From positions 16,979,763-17,043,762 of the forward strand of contig NC_041723.1 in NCBI RefSeq assembly GCF_900700375.1: a stretch of DNA of 64,000 bases, read 5' to 3'. How positions within the stretch are numbered: the stretch's first letter is position 1; the number at the start of each line of letters is the position of its first letter. The translations under genes and the position numbers were made by a program. Origin of the DNA: Denticeps clupeoides. Taxonomy: Eukaryota > Chordata > Actinopteri > Clupeiformes > Denticipitidae. Positions 35,819 to 55,674 of this stretch are shown here, one piece after another. The notes below the pieces were generated by a model. It did no database searches. It was not told the origin of the DNA and worked only from the letters and a program-made list of their open reading frames with translations.

Positions 35819-36029
35819 CCGCGGTCGAGCCTTATTTGCGAGCGCTAATTCGGGCGCGTAGCCGCTCGCTCCGAGGCTGCTTTTGTGGGGCAGGTTTTGT
35901 GTTGTTTCATGCACGTGTATCCAATATTTTGTTGAAAAAAATGCAAGATAAGAGAATTTTTTTTATTAATCCCGTTTTAATCACTTTTAGGCCACGAATT
36001 TGCAAGAAACGAATGTGCATTTTGTCCTT

Positions 36030-36535
36030 AAAGCATGCTCAAAGCAACAAGAGAAAATAATAACAGAACAGTAGTACTAGTGCAAACAAGTAATAAATAA
36101 TAAATAACTGTGTAACATAAAGTGACATTAATTAGATAAGTGGTGTTGTGGCATAGGGAGAGAGGTAGCATGTTGTGATGGATGAAAAACAGACATTCAG
36201 TAGCACACAGGAGGGTATCATCGCACAGTCCCATGAAAAAGCTGATATTAACATCTGATCGTAAGAAGATCACCAACAGAATGGGGAAGAGTTGAACAGT
36301 CTTATTGCCACGGGTAAGAAGGGCTTCCTGATGGTCCATCATGGAGGTGTGCATGGCGAGAGGAGTTGTCCATGATACTGAGTGATACTGATACTGAAGT
36401 TTTTTTTTTTAGCATTCTCCTCTCAGACACCTCTGTCAGGCTCTCCTGTCTGACACCCAGGACAGGATCAGCCTTTTTGATCAGCTTGATCAGCCTGTTG
36501 GCATCAGCCACACTTATATTTAATATATTCAAACC
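36030..36535 (-). mobile_element. LINE reverse-transcriptase C-terminal remnant
   Basis: Minus-strand frames read ADANRLIKLIKKADPVLGV, SLTEVSERRMLKK and IMDNSSRHAHLHD, the 'NRLIRKAGSVLG … ILDNPSHPLH' tail shared by many fish LINEs. 5'-truncated. Confidence 0.65.
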
Positions 36536-36722
36536 ATGATTTCAGAATTCAGACTGGCTGTGTGGAGGAGCCCATTGTCGATGTTTATCTCTATAAATTC
36601 AAAGACTTGAAGAGTCTTGAGAATTTATAGATTTGCATCACGGTGAATAAGGCACAGATCACTAAGGTGAACAAGACAGTATGCATAATGCTGCAAGGTT
36701 TTTGGATGGTACGCTTATGAAT

Positions 36723-36903
36723 TGATAATGAAGTGCTTGTCATCACAATGAAATGTGTCCTCTGCTTTTAACCATCACCCTTGGTGAGCAGTGGGCAGCC
36801 ATGAAAGGCCCAGTGGCACCTTGGCGGTTTGGGATTCGAACCGGCAACTTTCTGATTACGGCTCCCTTTCTTCACCCGTTAGGCCACCACTGCCACCACT
36901 GTA
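36723..36903 (-). repeat. tRNA-derived SINE, family B
   Basis: In minus orientation it has GCCTAACGGGTGAAGAAAGG, GGTTCGAATCCCAAACCGCC, then the body (ACCAAGGGTGATGGTTAAAA) and tail. Confidence 0.75.
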
Positions 36904-39801
36904 TGCAATGACTAAAATTTCATAATTATGGGGTGTAGTGCATCAGGGCGGTAGTCATCATCACTGATGGCTTTGTCTGTTCTGGTACGAAAGTGATAGA
37001 TTATAGGCATGTTGGGCTGGTCAAACCTTTATTAAAGTTACATGACAATTCAAATGTACAAAGCGTTCTTATTCATTCTACAGTTGTTCAAAACTAAACT
37101 AATAAAAAATACTGCATACAGTGCTTAAAATAAATGTAATCTATCTATCTATCTATAATATGGGTTATTTCTGTTACTTGTGCAGAAAGAAACACAATAC
37201 ACAAATATTTAAAGATGACAATTCCTTAGTCTGATTTTGGGCTTCATTCAAGTTATTTGAAGTCTGAACTGTAACATTTGCATATAAAAAGGCTCTGGGC
37301 TCATTGAAATTCTGCACGCGTCCTTGTCCTAAAAAGAAAACCCTTAAACCAAAAGAGAAAATGTATCATTTTCAATTATCCTAACATGTCACAAACTATT
37401 TATTATGACCTTATTTCCTGGAAAATATATTCCATGCAGTAAAAAGCATAAAAAGAGAAGTAGGATTTTATGCTGGGTTTCCTTTAAGTCCCAACCTCGG
37501 GGACCCGTCCTATTCAGCAGTACCTCTTGTCAGCTTAGGGGGCTGTTCACTTCATTTATGCCAAGTACTGGAAAGAGAAGTGCAGTAGCCCCCAAACAGC
37601 ATGATCATCAACAGCCAAACATCTCAACCAGCACAGCTCCAAGAAAACCAGCATACTTGTGGTGAAATCTTGGACAACAGGTATGAGTTTTTAAATATAT
37701 AAGTCTAGTATGAATGGAAGACAGGCTGTACTAACATGTGTTAGCCAGCTATATTAAATTAAAACTGAAACATGGGCATTTTCATTGTATTTTTAATGCG
37801 CTTTTGATGTGCAAGGATGACAGACACATCCTAATGCAATTTTGATTATATCTGTGTACTCTTTAGAATTTAATTGTATCTATATCTGAACAAAATAGTC
37901 CAAAAAGATTACAAGTAAGGCAACATCTGTCATTGTTTTTAATGATTAATTGCATTTCTGTCAGCATATTCTAATTTGATAATTCAGTACTGTGCATTAG
38001 ACCTATAGCATTTACATTTAAAGCATGGTTTATAAATGGCCTTTTTATTCTAGAAGACATTTCTTACCTCTTAAAGTCTATCTAGTCTTTTCTAGAGGAA
38101 GAAGAAGAATCATTTGTTTTGTCCATTGGTATTCCACATAAATTCAATTACCTTTATTCTATTTAACTGAATGAGATGTATTCTTTTGGCTATAGGCCCA
38201 TTAGTAACAGCCTTTTGGGTCCAAAGGTATTTGCAGCCACTGACATCATTTTTAACTGTATCTGGTGTGACATATGTTTACATAAACCAGTTGTACAGCA
38301 GTGGCCTCACGTATTGACCGAACAAACCTGTGCTTCAGCACAGACTGATTTTCAATCCTCTTCCGAGAGTCCAACAGTCCATTCCAAGCATACAGCTTGT
38401 CATGTGATCTTTCCACTGATCCTGACACCAGCAGGCTATATAATCATACACCATGCCCTTTCTAGCACAATCCTTTTCCCCAGTCCTTTTTATGAGAGGG
38501 TATGGTGATGGAAATACTTAGAGAAATGCTGATACAAAACTGTAAATGCCGATATTAAAAGTAATGTCCTGTTGGAGTAAAACACTTTCCTTAGTTTAGT
38601 GTTTCTCATACTTTTCAGGATAAGAACCGCCTTCTCCACACTCCACTATTATGGTTGGCATACACGTACCATTCACACACTCTAACTTAGGCCAATTCAG
38701 AGTTGTCCTTCCACCTGGTGCGCATGCCTCCATGAAGCTGTAGGAAAAAAGATCGATAACAAGAGAACAGAGAACCAAATGCTATTGACTAAAAAGAAAA
38801 CCAAGGGCTCCTTCATTCCCAATATCAATTTAATTTGGTCCATTTTTTATTCTAAGATAGATTAATACATCTTTACTTTACTGAGCAGACGCTTTTATCC
38901 AAAGCGACTTATAAGAGGAAGACACTAGCAATTCTCTTTCGATTTCTATAGATTTTGAGTTTACAAAACTAAGAGCCCTGATAAGGCCGAACTTTTGTTT
39001 GATAAACAGCATATCAATACAATACTGATAAACAGCATAACTTGATGTTGTTTGATTAATTTGCTTGATTTATTTTTAATTAACTGGTTGCATTAGGCTT
39101 TCATGGTGTAAAGAGTGCTGTTTGAAAGAAAAGTTTTTTTTCTTAATAACAGAGCAATGGAAACAATATTCAATTGTCACCATCAGAGCAGGTGTGCTTG
39201 TGTTTTTATTTAAAAATTCTGAAGTAATTAGTAAAAGGGTGAAAATGATGTACTAAGCTGTGAAATTAACTCATTAGATCTCAGACAAACCAAATGTTCA
39301 AGATGGAACAAGATTCATCAAGCTGCGCCATTGTCTTACCTATATATAATGTGCACTTTATAATGCACTCGATAATAGTGCACCTTGGTGTCTTACTTAT
39401 ACTGACTACCATCTCACTGTGAATCCCGTTGCAAACTGAGTCTAAATCCACTTTTAAATTAAAGAGATTTCATGAAGGCCCTTTATAACCAAACACACAG
39501 AAATCCATTTATTTTTAGGGTTTTCATTGACTCCTTGGCTGAGAGTTTGAAAAGTTTCTAGGACTGATTGGAACAACCCTTTCTCTAGTATTCTGTGTGT
39601 CTGTTCAAACAAAGCCTCTGGGGCTTTGGTCATGAGTGGCTAAAGCCTGACATTGTCCAGGCTAACAATGCTGTGGTGCAGCAAGTGCCATGTGATCCAA
39701 TGGGTGCAACAGTGGCTTCGGTCTGAACGCCAGGAGTCTCAGCCCACCATCCTCTGAAAGGTCCACTCTGCATTTCCACTCTGCATTGCAGACAGGATTC
39801 C

Positions 39802-42800
39802 ATGACAGACACCAAGAAGGAGGAAGAGGTGCAGTTCTTAGAGGATGAGTCCCGTAAGTAGGCCATTGGCATCAGACATCTTCTGAAGACTGTTCTGTTT
39901 GCAGGAGTATCATAAGGCATCGTAGAAAATATTTTCTTACTAGAACATGACCATTATTAGGATGATTAGTCTTTATTATTAGTACCACTGATTGAATGCA
40001 AACGGATTGTTGATGTGACCATGAATGAAAGCAGAAGCAAAGAAGAAGAATTTTGAAGAGGTTCAAACCAAGGTGGTCCTGGCCCCAGCCCAACTGCTTT
40101 GGACCACAGAGGCCAATGGATCAGTCCTGCTGAGAATGGATGAGTCCTGTCCTCAAGAGGCAATTACAGTACACCAGATGTTCTTGACATCAGTTCAAAA
40201 GTACGGTCATTTGTCAGCCCTTGCAAGCAAGAAAAAGGACAAATGGGAAAAGATCACTTTCTCTGAATACTACCATTTGTGCCGGGTGGCTGCCAAGGGC
40301 TTTCTGAAGGTAGTATGCTTTTCTTGATCATTTCATGTGCAAATGGATATTTTGCTATCTTATTTGCTATTCTTATAATGTGTTCCTCTCTGCATGAAGC
40401 TTGGTTTGGAGCGATTCCACAGTGTGGCCATTCTGGGATTTAATTCAGCAGAGTGGTTCATCTCTGCGGTTGGCACTGTATTTGCCGGGTGAGGTGCACA
40501 CCAGAATGATCCTTTGAGCAGCAAACATTTTTCTGAAGTTACCAGTGGACAATCGATAAAACCTACTTTTCTTATACTAGAGGCATAATGACAGGAATCT
40601 ATGCAACCAACTCTCCAGAAGCATGCCACTATGTGGCCAATGATTCAAGGGCCAATATAATTGTAGTAGAAAACCAGAAGCAGTTGGATAAGATTTTACA
40701 GGTAAGCTTTCATGATGGACCATACAGAAAGTTCTAGACTCAAGGTATTAACTTCTAAAACATATGAAATGTTCCCTGCCTCCCTCTTTCCAACACAGAT
40801 CAAGGAAAACCTGCCCCACTTGAAAGCCATTGTACAGTATTCTGGAGCTCTCCTCAATAAACTACCTGATCTGTATTCGGTACTTTTTTGTTTTTAACAT
40901 TATAGTCAACTAAGAAAATCATGTCCCCCAAAATAATGCTGATGCGTCATTTTTTGTTGACAGTGGGAAGAGTTCATGGCCCTTGGCCTGGATGTGCCTG
41001 ATAAAGAACTGGATGACATCATCAGTAGCCAGAGGGCCAACCAGTGCTGTGTCCTGATTTACACATCTGGCACAACGGGCATGCCGAAGGGAGTTATGCT
41101 CAGTCAAGACAATGTGAGTTGTCCAGATATATATTTAGTTAGATGATATGTAAGTGGCTAAGGTTGTCCCAAAATGCTATGGCTGATCATAAAAATGGAC
41201 TCATATTTCCCAAAGCAGCCAATCTAGGACAGTCATAATTATCATGTATTTTTGCCTCTTGCTTCTGATGTTCTAACTGGCTTGTAACGCTGAATAATTG
41301 CAATAAATATATGCATGTGAATGGAATTGCTTGGTCACTGACAGATAACTTGGACGGCTCATCATGCAAGCAGGGCTGGTGACATGCAGCCTGCAGAAAT
41401 CAAACAGGAGGTGCTGGTGAGCTACCTTCCCCTCAGCCACATTGCTGCGCAGATCTACGACCTGTGGACTGGCATTCAGTGGGGAGAGCTGGTTTACTTT
41501 GCACAACCGGATGCTCTGAAGGTAAAATGTTGGACTTGTTCATATTTTGTATCCCACATCAAATCATGGGTCTTAAAATAATTCTCAAGTTGTTTCTTTG
41601 TGCAGGGAAGTTTAATAAACACTCTGAGGGAGGTACGCCCCACGTCACACATGGGAGTCCCTCGTGTGTGGGAAAAAATGATGGAGAAAATAAAAGAGGG
41701 CATTTCCCAGTGTGGATACATTAAAAGGAAACTGGTCACATGGGCTATGTCTGTTAGCCTGGAGGCCAATCTAAGGTGTGCCAACAAGTAGGTGACTTTA
41801 GGTGGTGAAAATCAGGCTTACTTTCTTATCATTTCTTAAAGGTCTCCCCAGGGGACCTTTACTCTTTCATAGTAACCCTTTCACAATTTGTCATTACTCC
41901 CCCATAGAGATGAAGAGAACTCATTTCTCTTCGCTCTAGCTGATGGACTAGTGTTAGAGAAGCTCCGTGCTGAGCTGGGCTTCACCTGTTGCTCGAAGTT
42001 CTTCTCTGGAGCAGCACCCATCGGGAGTGAAACTCTTCAGTTCTTCTTAGGGCTCAACATTCAGCTGTATGAGGCCTACGGTATGAGTGAAACCTCTGGA
42101 CCTCATTTCATGTCAAATCCTAAGGTCCACAAATTAACAAGGTAGGCACCTCAGAAAATTGTACCAGCTAGATCAGATAGTCCAACCGACATTTGTGCCA
42201 CAACATTAATACCACTTGGCTTCATGCATCCTGGATATAAGACACTCACCATTTTCCACATGAGCTAAAAGAAAATGTGCTACACGAAACACAGCAAACT
42301 ACAATGCACTGTGTGTTCTGACACCTTTCTATCATGATCAACATTAGTCTCCATCCCTCCCACTGAAACTGCAAATGTCACTTCACCTGTCAGTGGATTT
42401 TATTGCTGTGGCTAGATTTGATTAGTCTATTGTAATAGGAGCTTTAAAGGTCAACTGGTATGTGATATTCTGTTCTGTAAGACCATTGGTCTACAACAGG
42501 GTTCACCAACCCTGGCCCTGGAGGGCACCAGTCCTGCACCAGATTAGATCTTTCCTTAGATGTTCCACCACACCCCATTAAACTCAAAGTTGAAACACAA
42601 AAGTGTGCCAGACACATGCCCTCCAGGACCGGGGTTGGTGACCCTTTATCTACACCAATAACCAAAAATAAAGACCATGATATTTATGGTTATTTTTCAA
42701 GTTGTGGTAAGGTGGTTCCTGGTTGCAAGTTCAAGTTGGCTAATGTTGACAAAGATGGAATTGGGGAAGTGTGCTTTTGGGGTAGAGACATATTCATGGG

Positions 42801-43628
42801 ATTCCTCAACATGGAAGATAAGACCAAAGAGGCATTGGATGAGGATGGATGGCTGCACTCTGGGGACTTAGGAAAGTCAGATGAAGAGGGATTTCTCTAC
42901 ATCACTGGCAGGATTAAAGGTATAACAAGCCTTTCCTACTGAACAAGCTGCCTTTCCTACTGAAATTATGTGCTCACCTGGGAGGTGACATGTCCTCACA
43001 CAGAGCTGATCATTACTGCCGGTGGAGAGAATGTCCCCCCTTTGCCCATAGAAGATGCAGTGAAAAAGCAGGTACCCATTATCAGCAATGCCATGTTGAT
43101 CGGAGACAAGAGGAAGTTCTTGTCAATGCTGCTCACTCTGAAGGTAGTCTACTTTCACAGCATTCCCCATTAAATGTTCCTGTGTAGAACGAAAGCACAG
43201 AAAGTGTTCCTTGGTTTAGTGTACCACCAGCACTGAGACAATGGAGCCAACAGATGACCTCAGTTCAGAGGCTGTGGAGTACTGCAAGCAGCTTGGCAGT
43301 CAAGCAACAAAAGTCTCTGACATAACTGGAGAAAAGGACAAGGCTGTATACCAGGCAATTCAAGAGGGCATCGACAGGGTTAATTCCCGAGCCATTTCCA
43401 ACGCCCAGCGCATTCAGAAGTGGACCATCCTCGGCAGAGACTTCTCGATCTCAGGAGGGGAACTAGGTTTGTATCTTCAGACTACAGATGCAGCACACAA
43501 TATGAATAAAAAAAGTTTTAAACATGACTTTACAGAGACTAATTGTTCTAGGTCCAACGATGAAACTACGCCGCCCTGTTGTCCTTCAGATGTACCATAA
43601 TGAGATTGAAAGCTTCTACAAAGAATAA
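39802..43628 (+). CDS. acsbg1: Long-chain-fatty-acid-CoA ligase, bubblegum family
   Basis: Thirteen coding exons: 39802-39853, 40035-40309, 40400-40488, 40581-40701, 40799-40879, 40964-41113, 41345-41521, 41606-41787, 41908-42141, 42702-42919, 43004-43143, 43220-43466 and 43552-43628. All are GT-AG and sum to 2043 nt (680 residues; human 724). It is an ANL-superfamily enzyme activating long and very-long-chain fatty acids with ATP and CoA. Motifs: P-loop [45 protein letters not shown] (adenine-binding), [19 protein letters not shown] and the C-terminal [14 protein letters not shown]. Orthology to ACSBG1 rather than ACSBG2 rests on the C terminus and on the idh3a/dnaja4 neighbours. The acceptor at 40034 lacks a good pyrimidine tract, so the N-terminal ~20 residues are the least certain part. 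AATAAA at 43809-43814. Confidence 0.92.
42489..42650. mobile_element. Short hAT-like MITE in acsbg1 intron 9
   Basis: Inverted ends CAGGGTTCACCAACCCTGGC and the complement of AAGGGTCACCAACCCCGG, about 160 bp long. Flanks share TCTACA on both sides. Confidence 0.6.
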
Positions 43629-43985
43629 GGACAATCGAGAGAATGACACTTTGGAAAAACTGTTAAGTACTAAAGCAGCACGTACACATAGTTTTTGAAA
43701 ATACTAAGTGCCTTAAACCTTTTTGGCAGTCACCCATTTCACATACCTGTCACCGCACAGATTGTATGAGTTAATATAATGTTGTACGTCTCATTCTCAC
43801 CATTTCTGAATAAAACTTTTTGCATTGTGTCAATATTTAAGGGTCTTAGGGTCTAACCAAGCCCTTTATCCCTGAGTGTCTCCTGAGGGACTGTCCCTAC
43901 TCAGCTATGGATAAGGGGGTCTGATAAATGTGGTTAAATATTAACTAGATCACTACTACTTTACTAAATTATTATTACATGTATA

Positions 43986-44730
43986 CAGTGGAGAAAATAA
44001 GTATTTGACAGATCAGAATTTTTATCAGAAAGGGGATTCTTCCCCTTTCTGCCTAGAAGTTATTCTGGCCCATTCTTCCACACAAATGGTCTTTAAATCT
44101 TGAAGGTTCCCAGGGCCTCTTTTATGAACGTTGATCTTCAGTTCTAGCCATAGATTATCTATGGGATTTAGGTCAGGTGATTGACTGGGTCATTCAAGCA
44201 ATGAAACCACTTAATTGTTTCCTTGGCCTTGTATTTGGGATCTGCTTTGGTGTCTTGCTGAAATGTCCACCCTCTTTTAATTTTCAACTCTCTGTTAGAT
44301 GGCAACAGAGACTTATCCAGAATGTCCCAGTACATTTCTCAATTCATCCTGCCTTCAATATTAGGAAGTCTGCAAGTACCTCTTGCTGAAAAGCAGCCCG
44401 AAACCATGATACTTCCACCCCCAAACTTAATTGTTGGTATGGCATTCTTGGTGTGGTGGGCAGTGCCATTTTTGCTTTCATCTGACCATACTGTAGTCTC
44501 CCAATAATTCACAGGCTTCTCCAAATGCTGTTTTGCAATCTTAACTGAGCCTCAACATGCTTGCATGGATGCCATGGTGGTTCAGTGCATTTCTTATAGT
44601 TTCTTTGAAACAACAGTAACTGCTGGTCTTTCTGAACTTCTGAGTGTTTATTGGATCTTGGAGAACTGTCATGATTATTTTTGGACTCCTTGGACATGGA
44701 TCTTTCGAGGACATCATCGTGGCCGGGTTT
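43986..44730 (-). mobile_element. Tc1-family transposon remnant
   Basis: TA followed by CAGTGGAGAAAATAAGTATT, a known fish Tc1 end. Minus-strand transposase fragment: VWSDESKNGTAHHTKNAIP, KFGGGSIMVSGCFSARGT. The far end and the DDE pair's last Glu region are degraded. Confidence 0.75.
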
Positions 44731-44885
44731 CTCTCTCAGTACTGACAATGTCAGGTAATCTAGCTTTCTATTCCTTTTTGCACCTTGTTATCTTCATGTG
44801 TTCAATACTTGTCATTTTACTTTATTTCTTATGACTACTTGCATACACAAATGTTCTGATTTCTTTCTATAACTACATCTGGTAG

Positions 44886-45095
44886 CTGGGGACAGTGGTG
44901 GCCTAGCGGTTAAGGAAGCAGGAAGGTAATCAGAAGGTTGCTGGTTCGAATCCCGGTCCGCCAAGGCGCCACTGAGGAAAGTACAGTCCCCACACACTGC
45001 GCCTGTCATGATCACCAAGGGTGATGGGTTAAAAGCAGAGGACACATTTTGTTGTGTGCACCGTGTGTTGTACTTTACAATAACAATCACCTCAC
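44886..45095 (+). repeat. tRNA-derived SINE, family B
   Basis: A box GTGGCCTAGCGGTTAAGGAA, B box GGTTCGAATCCCGGTCCGCC, body AAGGGTGATGGGTTAAAAGC, and a tail ending near ATAACAATCACC. Confidence 0.8.
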
Positions 45096-45873
45096 TTTCA
45101 TCTGGTGCAAATGTCGGCAATAGCCCACTTACTGTTAAAAAATGCTGATGTGTCTTATTTGCCCCAGTGTATATAATCCAGTATATACACACACCTATAA
45201 ACGTACTGTAAACTTACTCTGCTCTAAAACTATAATGTAAGCATCTGTAACATTTCACAATAACTAAAGTATTTCTGCTTCTAAATGAACTATAATCCTT
45301 ATGACACTAAAAATGAGTCTTTCATCATAATTTATGTTTATAGAGATAGACCAGAATGCTCAGATGCATGTGGCAAGTGATATGAGAATTGAGATATGTT
45401 TGCTATGTTCTTAAAATGGTAGATATAAACAATTTGGCATATACACAGTCACAGGTTAATAAAAGTAGAAATTGGCATTCAGAATTAAACACACATGCAT
45501 TTTATTGAAAATAACAGTAATTTAATGTTTTTTTGAAATCTGAAACCAGACGAGTTCACGTAAATGGCAAAAAGACACAGCATGTTAAAATGAACTGGAC
45601 TAGGAGTTTGCTCTAGTCAATAAATATGAATATTTTAGGGTATGCAAATTAATAAACAAATGTATCACACATTCCACAAAACAGAACCCTGTGACAAGGT
45701 CTTAAGACATTGCTGGCTTTGTTCAAAGAAAGAAAAAAACGCCACATTCAGGGTCTCAACACTCCTGGAGTCATTATATTCCACAGATAAACACAAGTAC
45801 ACTTAAGAGTAGAATTGTGCGCATATATAAGAATGATAAGAAGATGCGTTGTCTGTGTAGAAGTGTTTGCCTT

Positions 45874-51919
<6,046 letters not shown>

Positions 51920-53444
51920 CGTCGCTGATGTGCTGCGGGTCCGCGCTCTGAACTGCGACTGTCCGGCTACTCATACAGCGCTCTGCCGCTATCCAGGTTG
52001 CCAGGTACGCAAGAAATCATTTCAGTCCATAAAAAGGCTAAATATGAGTCTCACAAGCCGTATGGCGTTCTGGGGCTGTGTGAGGTTGGTCTGTTTAAAC
52101 CCGAGGATCCATAATCATAAATTTAACTATGTGTAATACTGTGTCAAGCTACTTGTATTAGGGATATTAAAAATCTTGCATGAAACACTTAATTGTCTCA
52201 AAATCTGGCAACTGAACACCACAATTTCTGACACCCGGAAGTAAGGCGTGGCCGACTATGCAGTAGGTAGGCTCTCACGCCACCTACTGGACAAACACAT
52301 GCACATCGAGATATAGTCCACTCGCCTGAGTTAATCAGACAAGAAAATTAAATGTTGTACGTTTTAACCTTAGTAGACGGAACGCTAAAATGGGCTTAAC
52401 TAATAATCGACTTAGTGGCTTACATTTGTGGCTTACAGTGGGCAGCCATAACCGGTGCCCGGGGCAGTGGTGGTCTAGTGGTTAAGGAAGCGGGCCCGTA
52501 ATCAGAAGGTTGCCGGTTCGAATCCGGACCCGCCAAGGTACCACTGAGGTGCCACTGAGCAAAGCACCGTCCCCACACACTGCTCCCCAGGCGCTGGTCA
52601 TGGCTGCCCACTGCTCACTCAGGGTGATGGGATAAATGCAGAGGACAAATTTCACTGTGTGCACCGTGTGCTGTGCTGCTGTGTATCACATGTGACAATC
52701 ACTTTCACTTCATTTATATGGTTATATATGTTTGCATGTTTATAAATTAAATATTCTATAGTGCATTTTGTTTGTGTGAAAAAATAAATGCAATTTAATC
52801 TAAGAAAAAAACAGGTAGATTATCTGTGGTTTGGAGTCTTTTGTATTTACAGGTAGTACACTTTGGAGCAGAGGAATACAAGTTGACACAAACGCCCTGT
52901 GGAAAACATTGGGTGCAACAATTAGCACTGCAGTTTTCAATCTGTTTCCAAAAAGTTATTCATGTTAAATTACAACATCTAAATGAGATGACTGCATTGC
53001 CGCTGAAGCATGTAAGCAAAGATCATTTCACTCACTTTACTGTATACAGCATAAAAGTAAATACACCGTTACAGCAAAGCTCTACCCCAGTTACCATCAA
53101 GCAGGGAATGGGACAGCTAAAGCTCCACACAAATGCTGTGTGTACACAAATAGCAGCATTAGGTAAAGCATCACTTTCAAACTGTATTGTGCTATGAGTG
53201 CAAAGGAGTCCCTGTTGCAGCCTGAGATGGCTGTTGACATAGAAACAGGGTTTACAGAAACAGGTACAGCGTTGGACCAGATTTTATAATTTCTCTCATT
53301 GTAGGTCACACTTAACATTTGAGATTTCTGGCACTGGTGTGGCATCAAGCATATGGATATTAAAAAGCAAGTCTTAAAATAAATTCCCATACAAAATAAC
53401 ACCAAAAATGGGTTTATCATACACTGGGTTGCTGATTACCCATT
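51920..53444. other. Spacer between idh3a 5' end and lrrc61 3' end
   Basis: Upstream of idh3a this should include its TATA-less promoter (GC-rich only near 51.9 kb). One full SINE (52456-52712). 52826-53400 has open frames with no recognisable similarity. Confidence 0.5.
52456..52712 (+). repeat. tRNA-derived SINE, family B, best-preserved copy
   Basis: Pol III A box (GTGGTCTAGTGGTTAAGGAA) and B box (GGTTCGAATCCGGACCCGCC) are intact. They are followed by ACCACTGAGGTGCCACTGAG, TGGCTGCCCACTGCTCACTC and a tail ending TGACAATCACTTTCACTT. Confidence 0.85.
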
Positions 53445-55157
53445 TCAAACTGCATACTGCTTTGGTTGGTTTTTTAGACCCATGGTTCTCTCAGTTTGGG
53501 AGATAACATGAGCTGCTCTGTTGTTGAGGATCCGGCATTCATGAAGGACATCTGGCATTAAAAGATATTTAAATATATAATAAGGCCATTTGTTTTGAAT
53601 TCAATAATATAAATGTAAAAATATATGCTCTGAATATCTTACCATTAAACTGCTTATAAGCCTCTTCCACAATAGCATTGTTGGATCTCTTAATCTCCCA
53701 AAAACTGTCTTCCACCCAAGGCTTGCAGTCAGGCATGTCTGGAAGCTGGCCATTTTTATACAAGCCTGCTACAAAATTCAGGACATTTCAGGAGTATAGA
53801 GTCAGTAGTCAAGACTTTCTTAGTGGTCTTGCATCAAAATGCTTAAGAATTTTAAATTAAAATACCTTTAATTGTGTCATCAATGTCTTTGCATAGTTGA
53901 TATAAATCACTTCCACGGCCAACCACCCTTTCACCTTAAAATGGCATCAGTCAAAACACATTAGTTACCATTTTATCATTTAACTTTTATTATTACTTTT
54001 AATATTTAACTGTTAAAATGATCAAAAACTCACCATCAAACACTTTGATATTTGGGAACATTTCCAGAAGTACGTTCCTGTATGCAGAGTTTTTGCAGAC
54101 TAGAGAAAAAACATTATATATCTGTGTGTGTATGTGTGGGTGAGACAGAGCTCATGTGTATATTTGCATGTATGAGACAGCGCACCTGGATTTGAATAAT
54201 TGTAAGTGTTATCCTTCAGCCGGACACTTTCCAAATTCCGTAAAGGTTTAAGGCATTGGAGGCTTTCAATACTGTGGAAGTGAAAAAGTGTGTGAGTCAT
54301 AATAGCAAAAACCATGGCAAGACGATGCAACATCCCAATATACAGTACCTTGGTATTAGATTACCAGCTACATTTAGGCTCTGTAAACTTTCACAGCTGG
54401 AAATGGGTTCTGTAATAAACAAAAATGAATTAATTTAATAAGGCACCATATTCTTTATTTAACTGAAACATGCATTGCAAAAAAAAAGGCTATACCTAAA
54501 TTTGAAATCCGGTTTGCTGACACATTTAGGACCAGAAGAAGTCGTAGTGAAGCCAGGGGTGCCAAATTTAAAATATTATTCCCAGAAAGATCAAGTCTCT
54601 CCAGGTTTATACATTCACCTATGCATCCCAAATCGTATATTCCTGCAAAACAGTTGAGGACGCGCTGACGAATTAGCAAAAAAAAACAAAAAAATAAAAA
54701 ACTAAAGATCATATGCATGAAAGGAGATTTTACCGAGGCTTCTCAATTTAAGGAACAGAATGGATTCCAGCTCAAACTCCCCAGTTCGGGACTTCAGCAG
54801 CACGGTGGTGATTCTAGTGAAGTCTGTTTCTGGGAGGAGAGGAAAGAGACTGTGAGAAGGCGAGACGGCCTGCCTGTTCCAACATCCTGAACATAATCTT
54901 CCAGCGCCATTCATTCATGACTCAGCGTGCCGGCCCACAGCGAAACACGAACCGCGGTCTGTTCTGTTCTGCAGACAGATGAAATCAACTGCATCATGGC
55001 GCAAATAGGATTTTAACTATAGTAGAACAGTAGTACTACAGTTTAACTACTGTAGAACAGTAGTTAAACCAGAACAAAGTCCTAGGTATTCATTATTAGT
55101 ATTATTACTACAGTATTGTAATAATTGCTGTAGAACTGTGTGTTGCTGTAGTCTCTG

Positions 55158-55200
<43 letters not shown>

Positions 55201-55205
55201 GATAC

Positions 55206-55251
<46 letters not shown>

Positions 55252-55674
55252 TGTGTTTGCCAAGACCAAAGTTAAAGCCTGGCACAAATAAAAACGATTT
55301 AAATGTATAACGAAATATGTAATAGGACAAGTTTGAGTTTAACATGTACGCGACACACGCGTCTGCATTAAGTGGAGCAGGCGAATGTAGGACAGTATGT
55401 CTGGGAAGGTCGTTGGAAAAATACGAAGCAGCAACTGGTGCACAGGGCTTGTTGCTGTTCTCTCTTAATCCAAAATCTTCATGGTCTGCTAAAACACGAG
55501 GTTTGACAGGGAAATGCAGCGCTGCATGGGGGTAGCTAACGGATTCCGAGCTAGCAGAGTGCGGAAGGCATGGGCAGCTAACAGCATCCGGGATAATAAA
55601 AGAAATACACAGCAATGTTCCTGTGCCGCTGCAGCTAACGGCTTACCTTGCTCTTTGTCTTTCTTAGGCTCCAT
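53445..55674 (-). CDS. lrrc61: Leucine-rich repeat-containing protein 61
   Basis: Nine exons: 55674-55647, 54829-54734, 54642-54496, 54409-54349, 54271-54186, 54099-54034, 53934-53866, 53768-53643 and 53551-53445. All are GT-AG and in phase, 786 nt, 261 residues (human LRRC61 259). The start MEPKKDKEQ matches the human MEP start. Then LLKSRTGEFELESILFLKL, a run of LRRs (LERLDLSGNNI, LLVLNVSANRIS, LQSLNVAGNLIP, LESVRLKDN), the LRR cap FPNIKVFDGERVVGRGSDLY and a C-terminal helix PWVEDSFWEIKRSNNAIVEE. It is a small cytosolic LRR protein whose molecular role is not established. Confidence 0.92.
55163..55245. repeat. (TA)n-rich tract in lrrc61 intron 1
   Basis: Two TA runs (55163-55189 and about 55211-55245) separated by CA/TACA-rich sequence. 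Confidence 0.9.

Larger units (their letters stand above)
35819..39801. other. Intergenic stretch between dnaja4 and acsbg1
   Basis: Contents recognised: a LINE remnant (36030-36535), a SINE (36723-36903), a short TCTA run (about 37139-37155) and a SINE-tail scrap ('cagacgcttttatccaaagc', about 38886). Upstream non-coding exons of acsbg1 may lie here but could not be identified. Confidence 0.5.
43629..45873. other. Convergent intergenic stretch, acsbg1 to idh3a
   Basis: Holds the two 3' UTRs, a SINE tail (about 43860-43945), a Tc1 remnant (43986-44730) and a family B SINE (44886-45095). No other gene seen. Confidence 0.6.

Noticed and set aside
35657-35914. 85-aa ORF with repeated EHGAQNT units
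   Set aside because: It is the antisense-frame translation of the 21-bp promoter minisatellite, not a gene.
52826-53197. 123-aa plus-strand ORF in the idh3a-lrrc61 spacer
   Set aside because: No recognisable domain, no splice context, composition like the surrounding non-coding DNA.
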